Source of the DNA: Pseudomonas profundi
GTDB taxonomy: Bacteria; Pseudomonadota; Gammaproteobacteria; Pseudomonadales; Pseudomonadaceae
DNA: 64,000 bases
Direction of reading: 5' to 3'
Assembly: GCF_008638305.1 (NCBI RefSeq)
Contig: NZ_VTPZ01000013.1
Location: 58,390-122,389, forward strand
The notes under the pieces were generated by a model. It worked only from the letters and a program-made list of their open reading frames with translations, made no database searches and was not told the DNA's origin. Shown here one piece after another: positions 1-8,755 of this stretch. The first letter of the stretch is position 1; each line of letters opens with the position of its first letter. The position numbers and the translations under genes are program-made.

Positions 1-136
1 ATGTCCAGGGGCCGAGCTCCGCAGCGGGCGGTGCGACATTGCAGCCTATTCCCTGCAGCCCATACAGCACAGCAAACCAGCCTGACCAGATGATCAGCCC
101 CATGACCAGCTGTATCGGATGTGAAATCGAAAACAT
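1..136 (-). CDS. Small membrane protein downstream of the oxidase operon (partial, runs off the window)
   Basis: The reverse strand has an ATG at 136..134 that overlaps the TGA of the subunit I-III gene in an ATGA arrangement, and the frame stays open to the window edge. The 45 visible residues begin MFSISHPIQLVMGLIIWSGW and contain one clear hydrophobic segment (about residues 8-28) followed by a proline- and alanine-rich turn. The 4-nt overlap implies translational coupling to the oxidase. It may be a small accessory or assembly subunit, but I do not recognise the family, and the C-terminal part is missing. Confidence 0.6.
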   Translation of the reverse strand, partial: MFSISHPIQLVMGLIIWSGWFAVLYGLQGIGCNVAPPAAELGPWT

Positions 137-2652
137 CAGCTACCTCCCCACCCCATAGGCAGCCAGACGAAAGCCGCGACAGCCAGCCAGAAGATCGCCA
201 GCGTATAGACCCACAGTGGCCACACCACGAAAGGCTCGTAAGGTACGCGCACACTGACATAGCCGAACTGGACTCGCATAGCCTGCATCGCCGTAACGAC
301 AGTCGACAGACCACTGTGAATCAGCAGATACATGAGCATGACAGTCAGTACCGAATCATGCGCAAGCTCGGTCGCTTGCAGGGGCGCACTGAGCAGCACC
401 CACAACAGTAGCGCAAAGTGTGCCAGGCCGATGACAGACGAAATCCAGAACAGGCCCTGCATGCCCTTGGCGTTTCCTGCGCGCAATCGACCTACTGCAT
501 AGCGAAACACCAGCGCAGCGACCGTCAGCAGCGCCCCACTGAGCAGTAACGGCCATAACGCAAGCGGACCCTCCTGCGGTGCCTGCCATTGCGGCGCGGC
601 GGTCCACAGATAAAACCAGCCGAACAGGAGTGACGCGTAGAGCGTCCCATTGCCCATCATCGCCACGTTCATGCCCCATAACCCCGGGCTGTTGAAGGTT
701 CGCGAATGCAGCGGTGGATCGGTGCGTTCATCGGCGGTCAGCGGCGCGCTGCTGGCATGGGCACCGTTATGCCAGCTCCAACGCAACAGGGAGAGCACCG
801 CAAATACCGCCGCTACAAGCGCCACCCAGTAACTTTTGGTCAGCAGGCCCAGACAGACCACAGCAATGATCGCCCCGCTTTGCAGCGGTAGCCATGAGTT
901 CGTGGGCAAATGTATGACCTGCATGACCTTGCCGGTGCCGGCTTGCGAGCCGTATATCTCGCGCCGGCCATGGCTGACATCTGCCAGGCCGAATTTACCA
1001 TCGGCAATATCCTGCGGGAGCGCCGGATCCTCGAACAGGGGATGCCGGGTCGGCACGTTGGGCAGACTGGCAAAGTTGTACGGACTGACCGGCATTTCAA
1101 CCGCCCATTCAAGCGAGTCGGCGTTCCACGGGTTCTGCCGCGCCGGCCTGCCAAAGCGGAAATGCAGCAACACGTCGACGATAACCGCAGCGATACCGAT
1201 GGCCATGATGAAACCGCCGATCGACGAAATCAGGTTGAACAGATCCCAGCCCAATCCCGCCTCATAGGTATAGACGCGGCGTGGCATGCCAAACAGGCCG
1301 GTCAGATGCATGATCAGAAAGGTGACATTAAAGCCGATAAACGTAAGCCAGAAGCCCCAGCGACCCAGCGTGTCCGAGGGCATGCGCCCGGACACATGGG
1401 GTAACCAGTAATAGAACCCGGCAATCAGCGGAAACAGCATGCCGCCGACCAGTACGTAGTGCATGTGCGCGACCACAAAGTGCGTGTCGTGCACCTGCCA
1501 GTCAAACGGCACCAGCGCCAGCATAACGCCCGTCAGACCGCCAGCGACGAAGATGATCAGAAAGCCGAGAATCCACAGCATGGGCAGGTGAAACACCACC
1601 CGCCCGGTCCATAGTGTGGCGATCCAGGCGAAGAACTGGATAGCGGTGGGTATTGCCACCAGCATGCTTGCCATCGAGAAGAACGCCAACGCCAGCGAGG
1701 GAATGCCCACGGTAAACATGTGGTGGACCCAAAGGCCGAAACTGATGAAGCCCATCAGAATGATCGCCAGCACTATCCAGCGATAACCGAGCAGCGGGCG
1801 CTGGGCAAATACCGGAATCAGTGTCGAGACTATTCCCGCACCCGGCAGAAAGATGATGTACACCTCTGGGTGCCCGAACAGCCAGAACAGATGCTGCCAC
1901 AACAGTGGATCACCACCGCCTGCCACTTCGAAGAATACCATGCCTGCGGCGCGCTCGAGCTCAAGCAGGATGCTGCCGAGAATCAGCGGCGGAAAACCAA
2001 AGACGATCATCAAGGCCATCGCCAGAATGTACCAGCAGAAGATCGGCATCTTGCGCAGCGACATGCCGTTGGCCCGGGTGCGCAGGATCGAGACGACCAG
2101 CTCGACCCCGGCGGACATTGCCGAGATTTCTACAAAGGTAATGCCCAGCAGCCAGAAATCCGGACCCAGCCCCGGGGAATAGAAAGAGCCACTCAGGGGC
2201 GTGTACATAAACCACCCGGCGTCGGGGGCCATGTTCAGGAACAGACTCGAGACGATGATGATCCCGCCGAACAGATAACAGTAATACCCCAGTGCGCTGA
2301 GACGCGGGAATACCAGGTCACGGGTCCCAATCATCTTCGGAATCAGGTACATCGCTGCGCCTTCCAGCACCGGAATGGCGAACAGAAACATCATCACCGT
2401 ACCGTGCATGCTGAAAATCTGGTTGTAAGCGTTGGAACTGAGAATGTCCTGTTCCGGCAGCGCCAGCTGGGTGCGCAGCAACATGGCCAGAATGCCGCCA
2501 ATCAGGAAAAACACCATGCCGGTGACAACGAAACGCAGCCCCACAGACGTATGGTTGACCGCGGACAGCTGGCCCCAGCCGGGCAGATTCCCCCATACCC
2601 GATCAAACTGTTCCAGCCGCCCTCGGTTGCCTGTGTTTCTGAGTTCACTCAT
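136..2652 (-). CDS. ctaD: Cytochrome c oxidase subunit I fused to subunit III (aa3 type)
   Basis: This is the catalytic core of a haem-copper terminal oxidase in the inner membrane. Residues 1 to about 530 are a full subunit I. They carry the low-spin haem ligand H83 (MHGTVMMF), the CuB ligand and A-family motif GHPEVY (H261-Y265), the CuB histidines H310/H311 (VHHMF), and H396/H398 in VAHMHY. After a soluble linker (about 530-600) and two membrane segments, residues from about 650 to 838 resemble subunit III (NSPGLWGMNVAMMGN, LFGWFYLW). At 838 residues it is far longer than a lone subunit I (about 530), so it is a natural I-III fusion. It overlaps coxB upstream by 8 nt and the next small gene by 3 nt, which indicates one operon. 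Confidence 0.93.
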   Translation of the reverse strand: MSELRNTGNRGRLEQFDRVWGNLPGWGQLSAVNHTSVGLRFVVTGMVFFLIGGILAMLLRTQLALPEQDILSSNAYNQIFSMHGTVMMFLFAIPVLEGAAMYLIPKMIGTRDLVFPRLSALGYYCYLFGGIIIVSSLFLNMAPDAGWFMYTPLSGSFYSPGLGPDFWLLGITFVEISAMSAGVELVVSILRTRANGMSLRKMPIFCWYILAMALMIVFGFPPLILGSILLELERAAGMVFFEVAGGGDPLLWQHLFWLFGHPEVYIIFLPGAGIVSTLIPVFAQRPLLGYRWIVLAIILMGFISFGLWVHHMFTVGIPSLALAFFSMASMLVAIPTAIQFFAWIATLWTGRVVFHLPMLWILGFLIIFVAGGLTGVMLALVPFDWQVHDTHFVVAHMHYVLVGGMLFPLIAGFYYWLPHVSGRMPSDTLGRWGFWLTFIGFNVTFLIMHLTGLFGMPRRVYTYEAGLGWDLFNLISSIGGFIMAIGIAAVIVDVLLHFRFGRPARQNPWNADSLEWAVEMPVSPYNFASLPNVPTRHPLFEDPALPQDIADGKFGLADVSHGRREIYGSQAGTGKVMQVIHLPTNSWLPLQSGAIIAVVCLGLLTKSYWVALVAAVFAVLSLLRWSWHNGAHASSAPLTADERTDPPLHSRTFNSPGLWGMNVAMMGNGTLYASLLFGWFYLWTAAPQWQAPQEGPLALWPLLLSGALLTVAALVFRYAVGRLRAGNAKGMQGLFWISSVIGLAHFALLLWVLLSAPLQATELAHDSVLTVMLMYLLIHSGLSTVVTAMQAMRVQFGYVSVRVPYEPFVVWPLWVYTLAIFWLAVAAFVWLPMGWGGS

Positions 2653-3439
2653 CGGCCTGCTCCTGCATCAGCCAGGTTTGAAATGCCTCTGGTTCGAGGG
2701 CCTCGACCACAAAATGCATATGCGCGTGGCCTGCCCCGCAAAATTCGGCGCAATGACCACGGTACGTCCCGGGTTGGTCCGCCTGAATACGAATGACATT
2801 GGTACGGCCCGGGATGACATCCAGCTTCCCGGCCAGACGCGGCACCCAGAAGGAATGGATCACGTCTGCGCTGTTCAGGTGTACGTCGACCGGCTCACCG
2901 GCAGGAATCACCAGCCGGTCCTCCAGCACAATATTGCTGTCGGGATAGCTCACGTCCCAGCGCCACTGCTGCGCCATAACGTTAAGTCGTAGGGGTTCAC
3001 CGTGCTCCAGTGGCAGCGGCAACATGGCCCGCCCTATTGGCAATCCGAACGCCAGCACCACTGTTAGGCTGACCCCCGGAAGAACCAGCCCGCCCCAGAT
3101 GACCCAACGGTTCTGCAACCGTTGGGACTGCTGCTGGTCTACATCGCCTGGATCCCGGTGCATGGCATAGAACCACAGGGCAAACACCACCAGCATCACC
3201 AGCGTGAAATAGCCGAACATTCCCCACCACAGCCAGGACGCGGCGGTGGCGGACGGCCCGGCCGGATCCAGTGCGGAGAACGGCCCGCCGCAACCGGTGA
3301 CAAGCAGGCACATGCCAAGCAGCCCTGCGCCTGCTAACCTTCTGAAGAACGACCCGGAACGGAAACCGGCGATGACTTCTCCGAAACCACGAGGATCACG
3401 ATGAATTCCGCTTCCATTGCCAGCAAACTCGCCATTCAT
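2645..3439 (-). CDS. coxB: Cytochrome c oxidase subunit II, CuA type, lipoprotein
   Basis: This subunit accepts electrons from cytochrome c. It shows a lipobox (LVTGC), two membrane helices, and the C-terminal cupredoxin domain with the CuA ligands, a His in VIHSFWV and Cys/His in HCAEFCGAGHAHM. There is no CxxCH after the CuA domain, so it is not a caa3-type subunit. The start is uncertain. The first ATG before the basic signal-peptide region is at 3439 (given here, 264 residues), which would overlap the divergent DUF2231 gene by 39 bp. The next ATG, at 3313, leaves only eight residues before the lipobox cysteine and loses the FFRR basic region. No GTG or TTG lies between them. The gene overlaps the start of the fused subunit I-III gene. 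Confidence 0.88.
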   Translation of the reverse strand: MNGEFAGNGSGIHRDPRGFGEVIAGFRSGSFFRRLAGAGLLGMCLLVTGCGGPFSALDPAGPSATAASWLWWGMFGYFTLVMLVVFALWFYAMHRDPGDVDQQQSQRLQNRWVIWGGLVLPGVSLTVVLAFGLPIGRAMLPLPLEHGEPLRLNVMAQQWRWDVSYPDSNIVLEDRLVIPAGEPVDVHLNSADVIHSFWVPRLAGKLDVIPGRTNVIRIQADQPGTYRGHCAEFCGAGHAHMHFVVEALEPEAFQTWLMQEQADE

Positions 3440-3892
3440 GGTCACCCCATCCATCCGATGCTGATTCACTTTCCGGTGGCAGCGCTGCTCGGTGTTATCG
3501 GTACCGATGTCGCCTATGTGCTTACGCAGGATCACTTCTGGGCGCGTGCTAGCCTCTGGCTGGTCGGTATTGGCACCCTGGGCGGATGGGTATCGGGCAC
3601 CATCGGGCTGCTCGACCTGGTGATCGTCAGCCAGATCCGCCGCCTGATCACCGCCTGGTGCCACGGCATACTGGCGGTGATGATGCTGTCGCTCGCCACG
3701 CTCAATTGGTTGATACGCCTCGACGAACCGGCCAGCGCGCTGTTTCCGTGGGGGATCTATCTGTCGCTGCTGAGCGGCGTGATGATTTCCCTGACCAGTT
3801 TCCTCGGCGGACAGCTGGTTTATGACCATGCCGTCGGCGTGTCTCACGAGAAGATCAGAGAACGCGCCGAGCGGCTGGGTGTTGATCCCTGA
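3401..3892 (+). CDS. DUF2231 family membrane protein
   Basis: This 163-residue protein opens with the hallmark HGHPIHPMLIHFP motif (from about residue 13) of the DUF2231 family. It has four predicted membrane helices (about 22-42, 50-72, 83-102 and 113-133). The start ATG at 3401 has a GAGG box eight bases upstream. It is transcribed divergently from coxB. The conserved histidines suggest metal or haem binding, but the family's role is not established. Its place beside an oxidase and a HemJ/CopD-like gene hints at a respiratory or copper link, which is inference. Confidence 0.8.
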   Translation: MNSASIASKLAIHGHPIHPMLIHFPVAALLGVIGTDVAYVLTQDHFWARASLWLVGIGTLGGWVSGTIGLLDLVIVSQIRRLITAWCHGILAVMMLSLATLNWLIRLDEPASALFPWGIYLSLLSGVMISLTSFLGGQLVYDHAVGVSHEKIRERAERLGVDP

Positions 3893-3903
3893 CACGCGCC
3901 TGC

Positions 3904-4338
3904 TCATGGCATAACCTGCAACGGCGGCTTGGCCAGCACCAGCCAGACGATTCCGATCATCAACAGGCATTGAACGAGGCCGAGGGCCCAGCACCATGGA
4001 AGGGTCGGCTTGCCGTTGCCCGACTCGGCACGCAGGATCAACAAACCGGTCGCTGCGTGTGAGAGCACCAGCCCTGCCACCAGCGTCAACTTGGCGATCA
4101 GCCAGATATCCACCGTATGATCAATCAGGAAAACCAGCGTCCCGGCAATGATTGCAAACAACGCCGCCGGGGTAGCAATACGCGTAAATACCATGCGTGC
4201 GATCGAATCGAAGGGATCAGCGGGCTCGCGGAACGCGTTTTCCCGGACCAGACTTCCGGCAATCAAGGCGGGGAGATACAGCAGCGAGGCAGCCCAGAAC
4301 AACAAACCAATCAGATGTGGCACGAGAAACCAGAGCAT
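3904..4338 (-). CDS. HemJ/CopD-like integral membrane protein
   Basis: The 144-residue protein has four hydrophobic helices. Its N-terminus (FLVPHLIGLLFWAASLLYLP) resembles HemJ-type protoporphyrinogen oxidases and CopD-family proteins, with His8 in the first helix and a Lys in LIAKLTLVAG of the third. HemJ carries out protoporphyrinogen IX oxidation, while CopD proteins take part in copper uptake; the sequence alone does not decide between them. Location next to an aa3 oxidase, which needs both haem and copper, fits either role. It converges on the DUF2231 gene with an 11-bp gap and lies downstream of the ExoD-like gene on the same strand. Confidence 0.7.
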   Translation of the reverse strand: MLWFLVPHLIGLLFWAASLLYLPALIAGSLVRENAFREPADPFDSIARMVFTRIATPAALFAIIAGTLVFLIDHTVDIWLIAKLTLVAGLVLSHAATGLLILRAESGNGKPTLPWCWALGLVQCLLMIGIVWLVLAKPPLQVMP

Positions 4339-4376
4339 GCGCTGGGCCGTCTCCTTTTGTTATTTGCCGGGTCAGT

Positions 4377-5006
4377 TCACAGTATGTTGACAACAGCGAC
4401 ACTAAAAGTTGCGCATACCAATGTCACAGCGAGGATCACCAGCAGCCCGTCGTTGACGACCAGCGACAAACCAAAGGCGGCCAATGCCAGCCCCACCACC
4501 GAGGCGGAAAACGGCACAATCTCCATCATTGGCAGTCCAAAACCGATCACCACACAGATCAAGGCAATGGCGTAAGCGGCGCCATTGGTTACCAGCACCG
4601 TCCACCGCGGACGTAGTACAGAGTCGACGCGCCGCGCAACCGGGCGCACCCAGGATATTGCCTTGATCAGATGGTCATGTTTGACCGAGCGATTGAGAAG
4701 CCAGGCTGGCAGCCAGAACTGTTTGCGCCCGAACAGCATCTGCACGGCAATGAGCAGGATGAATATAGCCATGGTCGTGGCCATGCCGGGGATTCCGCTG
4801 AGCGGGGACGCCAGAATGATACCGGCCAGCATCAACAGTGGTCCGAAGGAACGCGTACCGATGGACTCCACCACCAGCCGCAGCGAGACCTCGTCGCGGC
4901 CCCGGTTAAGCCTGGCGAGATGATCCAGTAGCTGTTGAAGGTTTCGCAGGGGTCGACGCATACCGTGGAGGTCATCCTTGCTGAAGCTCAAAGCTTGGAG
5001 AGACAT
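4377..5006 (-). CDS. ExoD family membrane protein
   Basis: This 209-residue protein shows the ExoD pattern: a cytoplasmic N-terminal region, then LRLVVESIGTRSFGPLLMLAG (from about 41), a GIPGM loop, FGRKQFWLP, and a C-terminal pair of long helices (about 135-200). ExoD was named from rhizobial exopolysaccharide mutants, but its biochemical role is unknown. It lies 38 bp upstream of the HemJ/CopD-like gene on the same strand, and the thrC terminator hairpin separates it from thrC. The family call is reasonably secure, while the function is not known. Confidence 0.78.
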   Translation of the reverse strand: MSLQALSFSKDDLHGMRRPLRNLQQLLDHLARLNRGRDEVSLRLVVESIGTRSFGPLLMLAGIILASPLSGIPGMATTMAIFILLIAVQMLFGRKQFWLPAWLLNRSVKHDHLIKAISWVRPVARRVDSVLRPRWTVLVTNGAAYAIALICVVIGFGLPMMEIVPFSASVVGLALAAFGLSLVVNDGLLVILAVTLVCATFSVAVVNIL

Positions 5007-5034
5007 TCGGCTGCGTTAGTTCGTTCAGAAACGA

Positions 5035-5062
5035 CTGCGGCCCGGATCGCTCCGGGCCGCAG
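5035..5062 (-). terminator. Rho-independent-like terminator after thrC
   Basis: A perfect 12-bp stem (CTGCGGCCCGGA, loop TCGC, TCCGGGCCGCAG) lies 41 bp past the thrC stop. Read on the minus strand it is followed by TCGTTTCT, a weak T-rich tail. The position between thrC and the ExoD-like gene fits termination of hom-thrC transcription. Confidence 0.7.
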
Positions 5063-5103
5063 GGCAATAGCAGCAGCTATCGTTTTCGGCGCGGCCGCCA
5101 GAC

Positions 5104-6513
5104 CTAGAGCGGTTTGCCCCGGTTGCCATGTGCAGCAACGAACTGTTGAACGTCAACCAGGTGGTTCGGCAGTACGCTGTAGCGTTCTTCGCGCTCGAAC
5201 AGGTCCGCCAGATGCGCAGGCAGCGTCGGCTCTTCAGCGATCGAAGACTGACGCACCGCATCGGGAAACTTGACCGGATGCGCAGTGCCCAGCGTGATCA
5301 TCGGCAGGCTCATGGAGCGGCGGCACTCACGGGCGGCACGCACGCCAATCGCCGTATGCGGATCCAGCAGCTCGCCACATTCCTTGTAGACCTCGGTGAT
5401 GGTGGCGCAGGTTTGCTGGTCATCCACAGCGAGCGAGTCAAACAGGCGGCGGGTTTCGGTCCAGCGTTCTTCTTCCACTGAAAGTTTGCCCGTCTGGCGG
5501 AACTGATCCATCAGCTTGGCTACCTGCGGACCGTTGCGTCCGTGCATGTCGAACAGCAGGCGCTCGAAATTGGACGAGACCATGATATCCATCGATGGCG
5601 ACAGCGACGGATGCAGCGCGTCCTTGTCGTACTGGTTGCCGCTCATGAAGCGATGCAGGATATCGTTACGGTTGGTCGCCACGATCAGCTGACTGATCGG
5701 CAGACCCATATTACGCGCCAGGTAACCGGCGAAAATGTCACCGAAGTTGCCGGTGGGCACGGAGAATGCCATCGACCGCGCTGGCCCACCGAGCTGCAGG
5801 GCTGCGTGGAAGTAGTAGACGATCTGCGCCATGATGCGCGCCCAGTTGATCGAGTTGACTGCAACCAGCCGCGTACCCTTGAGAAATGCCTGATCGGCGA
5901 AGCTGGCCTTGACCATCTCCTGGCAATCATCGAAGTTGCCTTCGATGGCAATGTTGTGAATGTTGTCCCCGGCAATGGTAGTCATCTGCCGGCGCTGCAC
6001 TTCCGACACCCGGTTATTCGGATGCAGGATGAAAATATCGACGTTCTCGCAACGGCGGCAACCTTCAATTGCTGCAGAGCCTGTATCACCCGAGGTCGCC
6101 CCCATGATCACCACGCGCTCGCCGCGCTTGACCAGGAAGTAGTCCAGCAGACGGCCGAGCAACTGCAGGGCGAAATCCTTGAACGCCAGAGTCGGGCCGT
6201 GGAACAGCTCCATGACCCATTCGTTAGCGGCCAGTTGACGCAGTGGTGCGACCGCCTGGTGCTCGAACACGGCGTAGGTCTCGCGCAGGATTTCGCGGAA
6301 ATCGGCATCAGGAATGCTGCCCGCAACGAAGGGCCGCATCACATTGAATGCCAGCTCGTGATAAGGCAGCCCGGCCCAGGAGGCGATCTCTTCCTGGGTA
6401 AAACGCGGCAGATTCTCGGGCACATACAGGCCACCATCAGTGGCCAGACCTGCAAGCAGTACATCTTCGAAATTCAGGGCCGGTGACTGCCCGCGGGTGC
6501 TTATATAGCGCAT
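5104..6513 (-). CDS. thrC: Threonine synthase
   Basis: ThrC converts O-phospho-L-homoserine to L-threonine with PLP. The 469-residue protein begins MRYISTRGQSPALNFEDVLL, the usual start of the long gammaproteobacterial form. It carries the PLP-lysine motif GPTLAFKDFALQ (about residue 105), the phosphate-binding ATSGDTGSAA, and the PTGNFGD loop. The open frame extends 33 nt further up, but ATG 6513 matches the family N-terminus. It follows hom on the same strand, with a 90-bp gap occupied by a repeat. This is the standard homoserine-to-threonine pair of pseudomonads. Confidence 0.95.
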   Translation of the reverse strand: MRYISTRGQSPALNFEDVLLAGLATDGGLYVPENLPRFTQEEIASWAGLPYHELAFNVMRPFVAGSIPDADFREILRETYAVFEHQAVAPLRQLAANEWVMELFHGPTLAFKDFALQLLGRLLDYFLVKRGERVVIMGATSGDTGSAAIEGCRRCENVDIFILHPNNRVSEVQRRQMTTIAGDNIHNIAIEGNFDDCQEMVKASFADQAFLKGTRLVAVNSINWARIMAQIVYYFHAALQLGGPARSMAFSVPTGNFGDIFAGYLARNMGLPISQLIVATNRNDILHRFMSGNQYDKDALHPSLSPSMDIMVSSNFERLLFDMHGRNGPQVAKLMDQFRQTGKLSVEEERWTETRRLFDSLAVDDQQTCATITEVYKECGELLDPHTAIGVRAARECRRSMSLPMITLGTAHPVKFPDAVRQSSIAEEPTLPAHLADLFEREERYSVLPNHLVDVQQFVAAHGNRGKPL

Positions 6514-6540
6514 CGTAAAACCCTTCAGGTTTTTGCCTGA

Positions 6541-6605
6541 AGCCACAAGCCCGAAGCTTGAAGTCGTATGCTTCCAGCCTCCAGCCTCCAGCCTCCAGCT
6601 TTTTT
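6541..6605. repeat. Intergenic AAGCTTGAAG / CTCCAGC repeat between hom and thrC
   Basis: The spacer contains GAAGCTTGAAG, six bases (TCGTAT), then GCTTCCAG followed by tandem 7-bp CCTCCAG units and AGCTTTTTT. The two arms are roughly inverted (GAAGCTTGAAG against CTTCCAG...AGCTT). The wording matches the repeats that flank the four-helix-bundle gene near 29.3 and 29.7 kb, but here no gene lies between the arms. Confidence 0.6.
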
Positions 6606-7908
6606 AATTCAGTTGTTCTACACGGATCCGCATCAGCGGCGCCGCGATATCATCCAGCGCTTCCAGAGCGGCGATGGCCTCGTTCATGCTCTGTTCACGC
6701 ACCCGGTGCGTCATCAGAATGATCGGAACCAGACCATCCTGCTCCTCCGCTTCCTTCTGGATAATCGATTCGATATTGATGCCGCGCTCGGACAGGATTG
6801 AAGCGACTTTGGCCAGCACACCGGGACGGTCCTTGGCATGCAGACGCAGATAGTAGGCGGTGTTCACATCCCCTACCGGCAATACCGGGAAATCAGACAG
6901 CGAGTCGGCCTGGAACGCCAGATGCGGAACCCGATTGTTCGGATCCGTGGTCAGCGTTCGCACCACATCAATGATGTCCGCAACGACTGCCGAAGCGGTA
7001 GGTTCCGCACCTGCCCCGGCCCCGTAGTACAGCGTGGAGCCAACCGCGTCACCGTTGACCATGACCGCGTTCATCACACCTTTGACGTTGGCCAGCAGGC
7101 GATCGGCTGGAATCAGTGTGGGATGTACCCGCAGCTCAACGCCGGACTCGGTGCGTCGGGCAATACCGAGATGCTTGATGCGATAACCAAATTCCTCGGC
7201 ATAGTTCACGTCAGCCGTCGTCAGCTGGGTAATGCCTTCGGTGTAGGCCTTGTCGAACTGCAGCGGAATGCCAAAGGCGATGGAGGCGATGATGGTCAGC
7301 TTGTGCGCCGCATCGATACCTTCCACGTCAAAGGTCGGATCAGCTTCTGCATAGCCAAGCGCCTGCGCTTCAGCCAGTACATCGGCGAAGGCACGGCCCT
7401 TGTCGCGCATCTCGGTGAGAATGAAGTTGCCGGTGCCGTTGATGATTCCGGCAACCCAGTCAATGCGGTTGGCCGCCAGGCCTTCACGCAGCGCCTTGAT
7501 GATCGGGATACCGCCTGCCACGGACGCTTCAAAGGCGACCATGACCCCCTTCTCCCGTGCAGCCTCGAAGATCTCGTTGCCATGCACCGCAATCAGGGCC
7601 TTGTTGGCGGTGACGACGTGCTTGCCGTTGGCAATGGCCTGCAGGACTACTTGCCTGGCGACGTCATTGCCACCGATCAGCTCGACGATAATGTCGATGT
7701 CAGGATTGTTGACCAGCGTGAACACATCGTCGACCACCTCGGTGTCGCCGAGGCTGCACGCCGGGTTGAGTCGCCGCGTGGCAATCTGTGCCACCTCGAT
7801 GTCACGCCCGGCGCGCCGCACGATTTCCGCTGCGTTGCGTTGCAGGACGTTAAAGGTGCCACCGCCAACGGTGCCCAGACCACATATTCCAACTTTGACC
7901 GGTTTCAA
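6604..7908 (-). CDS. hom: Homoserine dehydrogenase
   Basis: This enzyme reduces aspartate semialdehyde to homoserine with NAD(P)H. The 434-residue protein has an N-terminal Rossmann fold (GICGLGTVGGGTF, residues 8-20), the catalytic domain with GIINGTGNFILTEM (about 155-168) and the Glu/Lys region EADPTFDVEGIDAAHK. It ends in a C-terminal ACT domain (about 350-425) expected to sense threonine. It is monofunctional, with no aspartokinase part. It precedes thrC on the same strand. Confidence 0.95.
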   Translation of the reverse strand: MKPVKVGICGLGTVGGGTFNVLQRNAAEIVRRAGRDIEVAQIATRRLNPACSLGDTEVVDDVFTLVNNPDIDIIVELIGGNDVARQVVLQAIANGKHVVTANKALIAVHGNEIFEAAREKGVMVAFEASVAGGIPIIKALREGLAANRIDWVAGIINGTGNFILTEMRDKGRAFADVLAEAQALGYAEADPTFDVEGIDAAHKLTIIASIAFGIPLQFDKAYTEGITQLTTADVNYAEEFGYRIKHLGIARRTESGVELRVHPTLIPADRLLANVKGVMNAVMVNGDAVGSTLYYGAGAGAEPTASAVVADIIDVVRTLTTDPNNRVPHLAFQADSLSDFPVLPVGDVNTAYYLRLHAKDRPGVLAKVASILSERGINIESIIQKEAEEQDGLVPIILMTHRVREQSMNEAIAALEALDDIAAPLMRIRVEQLN

Positions 7909-7987
7909 ACTAAGGCCCCTACTTATCCGCTGTGTTGTTTATCTGAATTGAGAACCATCCAGGTATGTCCGGATCGAACTGCCAACC

Positions 7988-8707
7988 CTATTGGTTGGCG
8001 AGGGCTTCCTTGGCCAGTGCTGCAGCCGGCTTGTAGCCAGGAATCAGCACGCCATTACCGAGGAAAATCGCGGGGGTACCCTGTACCCCAACCTGACGAC
8101 CCAGCTCAAAATGCTTGGCGACCGGGTTATCGCAGGTCGCTTCCTTCACGCTGTCGCCCTGCTTGGCGCGGGTCATCGCAGCCTGTTGATCCTCCGCGCA
8201 CCAGATCGACTGCATGGTGCGTGCTGTCTCGGTCGACATGCCGCCGCGGGGGAAAGCCGCGTAGCGGACTTCGATACCCAGCTTGTTCAACTCGTCTACT
8301 TCGGCGTGCAGCTTGCGGCAATAGCCGCAATCGGTATCCGTGAACACGGTGATATGAGCCTTCCGCTCTTCGGCGGGAAAGATCACCAGTTCGTTTTTCG
8401 GGATCGCATCAATGGCTTCACCGATGCCCTTGGCTTCCGCCTCGGCGGTCAGGTTGCGCGGCTGCGCACCGCTGACATCGAATATCGCACCCTGAATGAT
8501 GTGGCTGCCATCTTCGCTGGCATACAACAGACGACCGCTTTCAAGCTGAACCTGGTACAGACCGTCAACAGGTGCGGGACTTACCGCCTTGATGTCGCCA
8601 CTCAGGTTGAGTTTGTCGAGGCTGGCACGGATGACTTTTTCGGCATCAGCCGAGACCTGCGCAGCGCACAGGGCCAGCAGACAGCCGGCAACATATCTGA
8701 AACGCAT
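7988..8707 (-). CDS. dsbC: Thiol:disulfide interchange protein DsbC
   Basis: DsbC is a periplasmic disulfide isomerase. From ATG 8707 the protein has 239 residues: a signal peptide (MRFRYVAGCLLALCAAQVSA), an N-terminal dimerisation domain, and a thioredoxin fold with the active site CGYC in TDTDCGYCRKLH (about residue 125). It also has a second cysteine pair (IWCAED, EATCDN) and the cis-proline loop GTPAIF. The open frame extends 36 nt further, but that would bury the signal peptide. It lies 49 bp downstream of xerD, on the same strand. Confidence 0.93.
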   Translation of the reverse strand: MRFRYVAGCLLALCAAQVSADAEKVIRASLDKLNLSGDIKAVSPAPVDGLYQVQLESGRLLYASEDGSHIIQGAIFDVSGAQPRNLTAEAEAKGIGEAIDAIPKNELVIFPAEERKAHITVFTDTDCGYCRKLHAEVDELNKLGIEVRYAAFPRGGMSTETARTMQSIWCAEDQQAAMTRAKQGDSVKEATCDNPVAKHFELGRQVGVQGTPAIFLGNGVLIPGYKPAAALAKEALANQ

Positions 8708-8755
8708 TGGTTCGATCCTCCGGAAGACGCGCAAGCTTAGCATGAAACCGCCCCC

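Noticed and set aside
6838..8343. A 501-codon plus-strand frame opposite hom and dsbC
   Set aside because: Shadow of two clear genes, with no domain or ribosome site.
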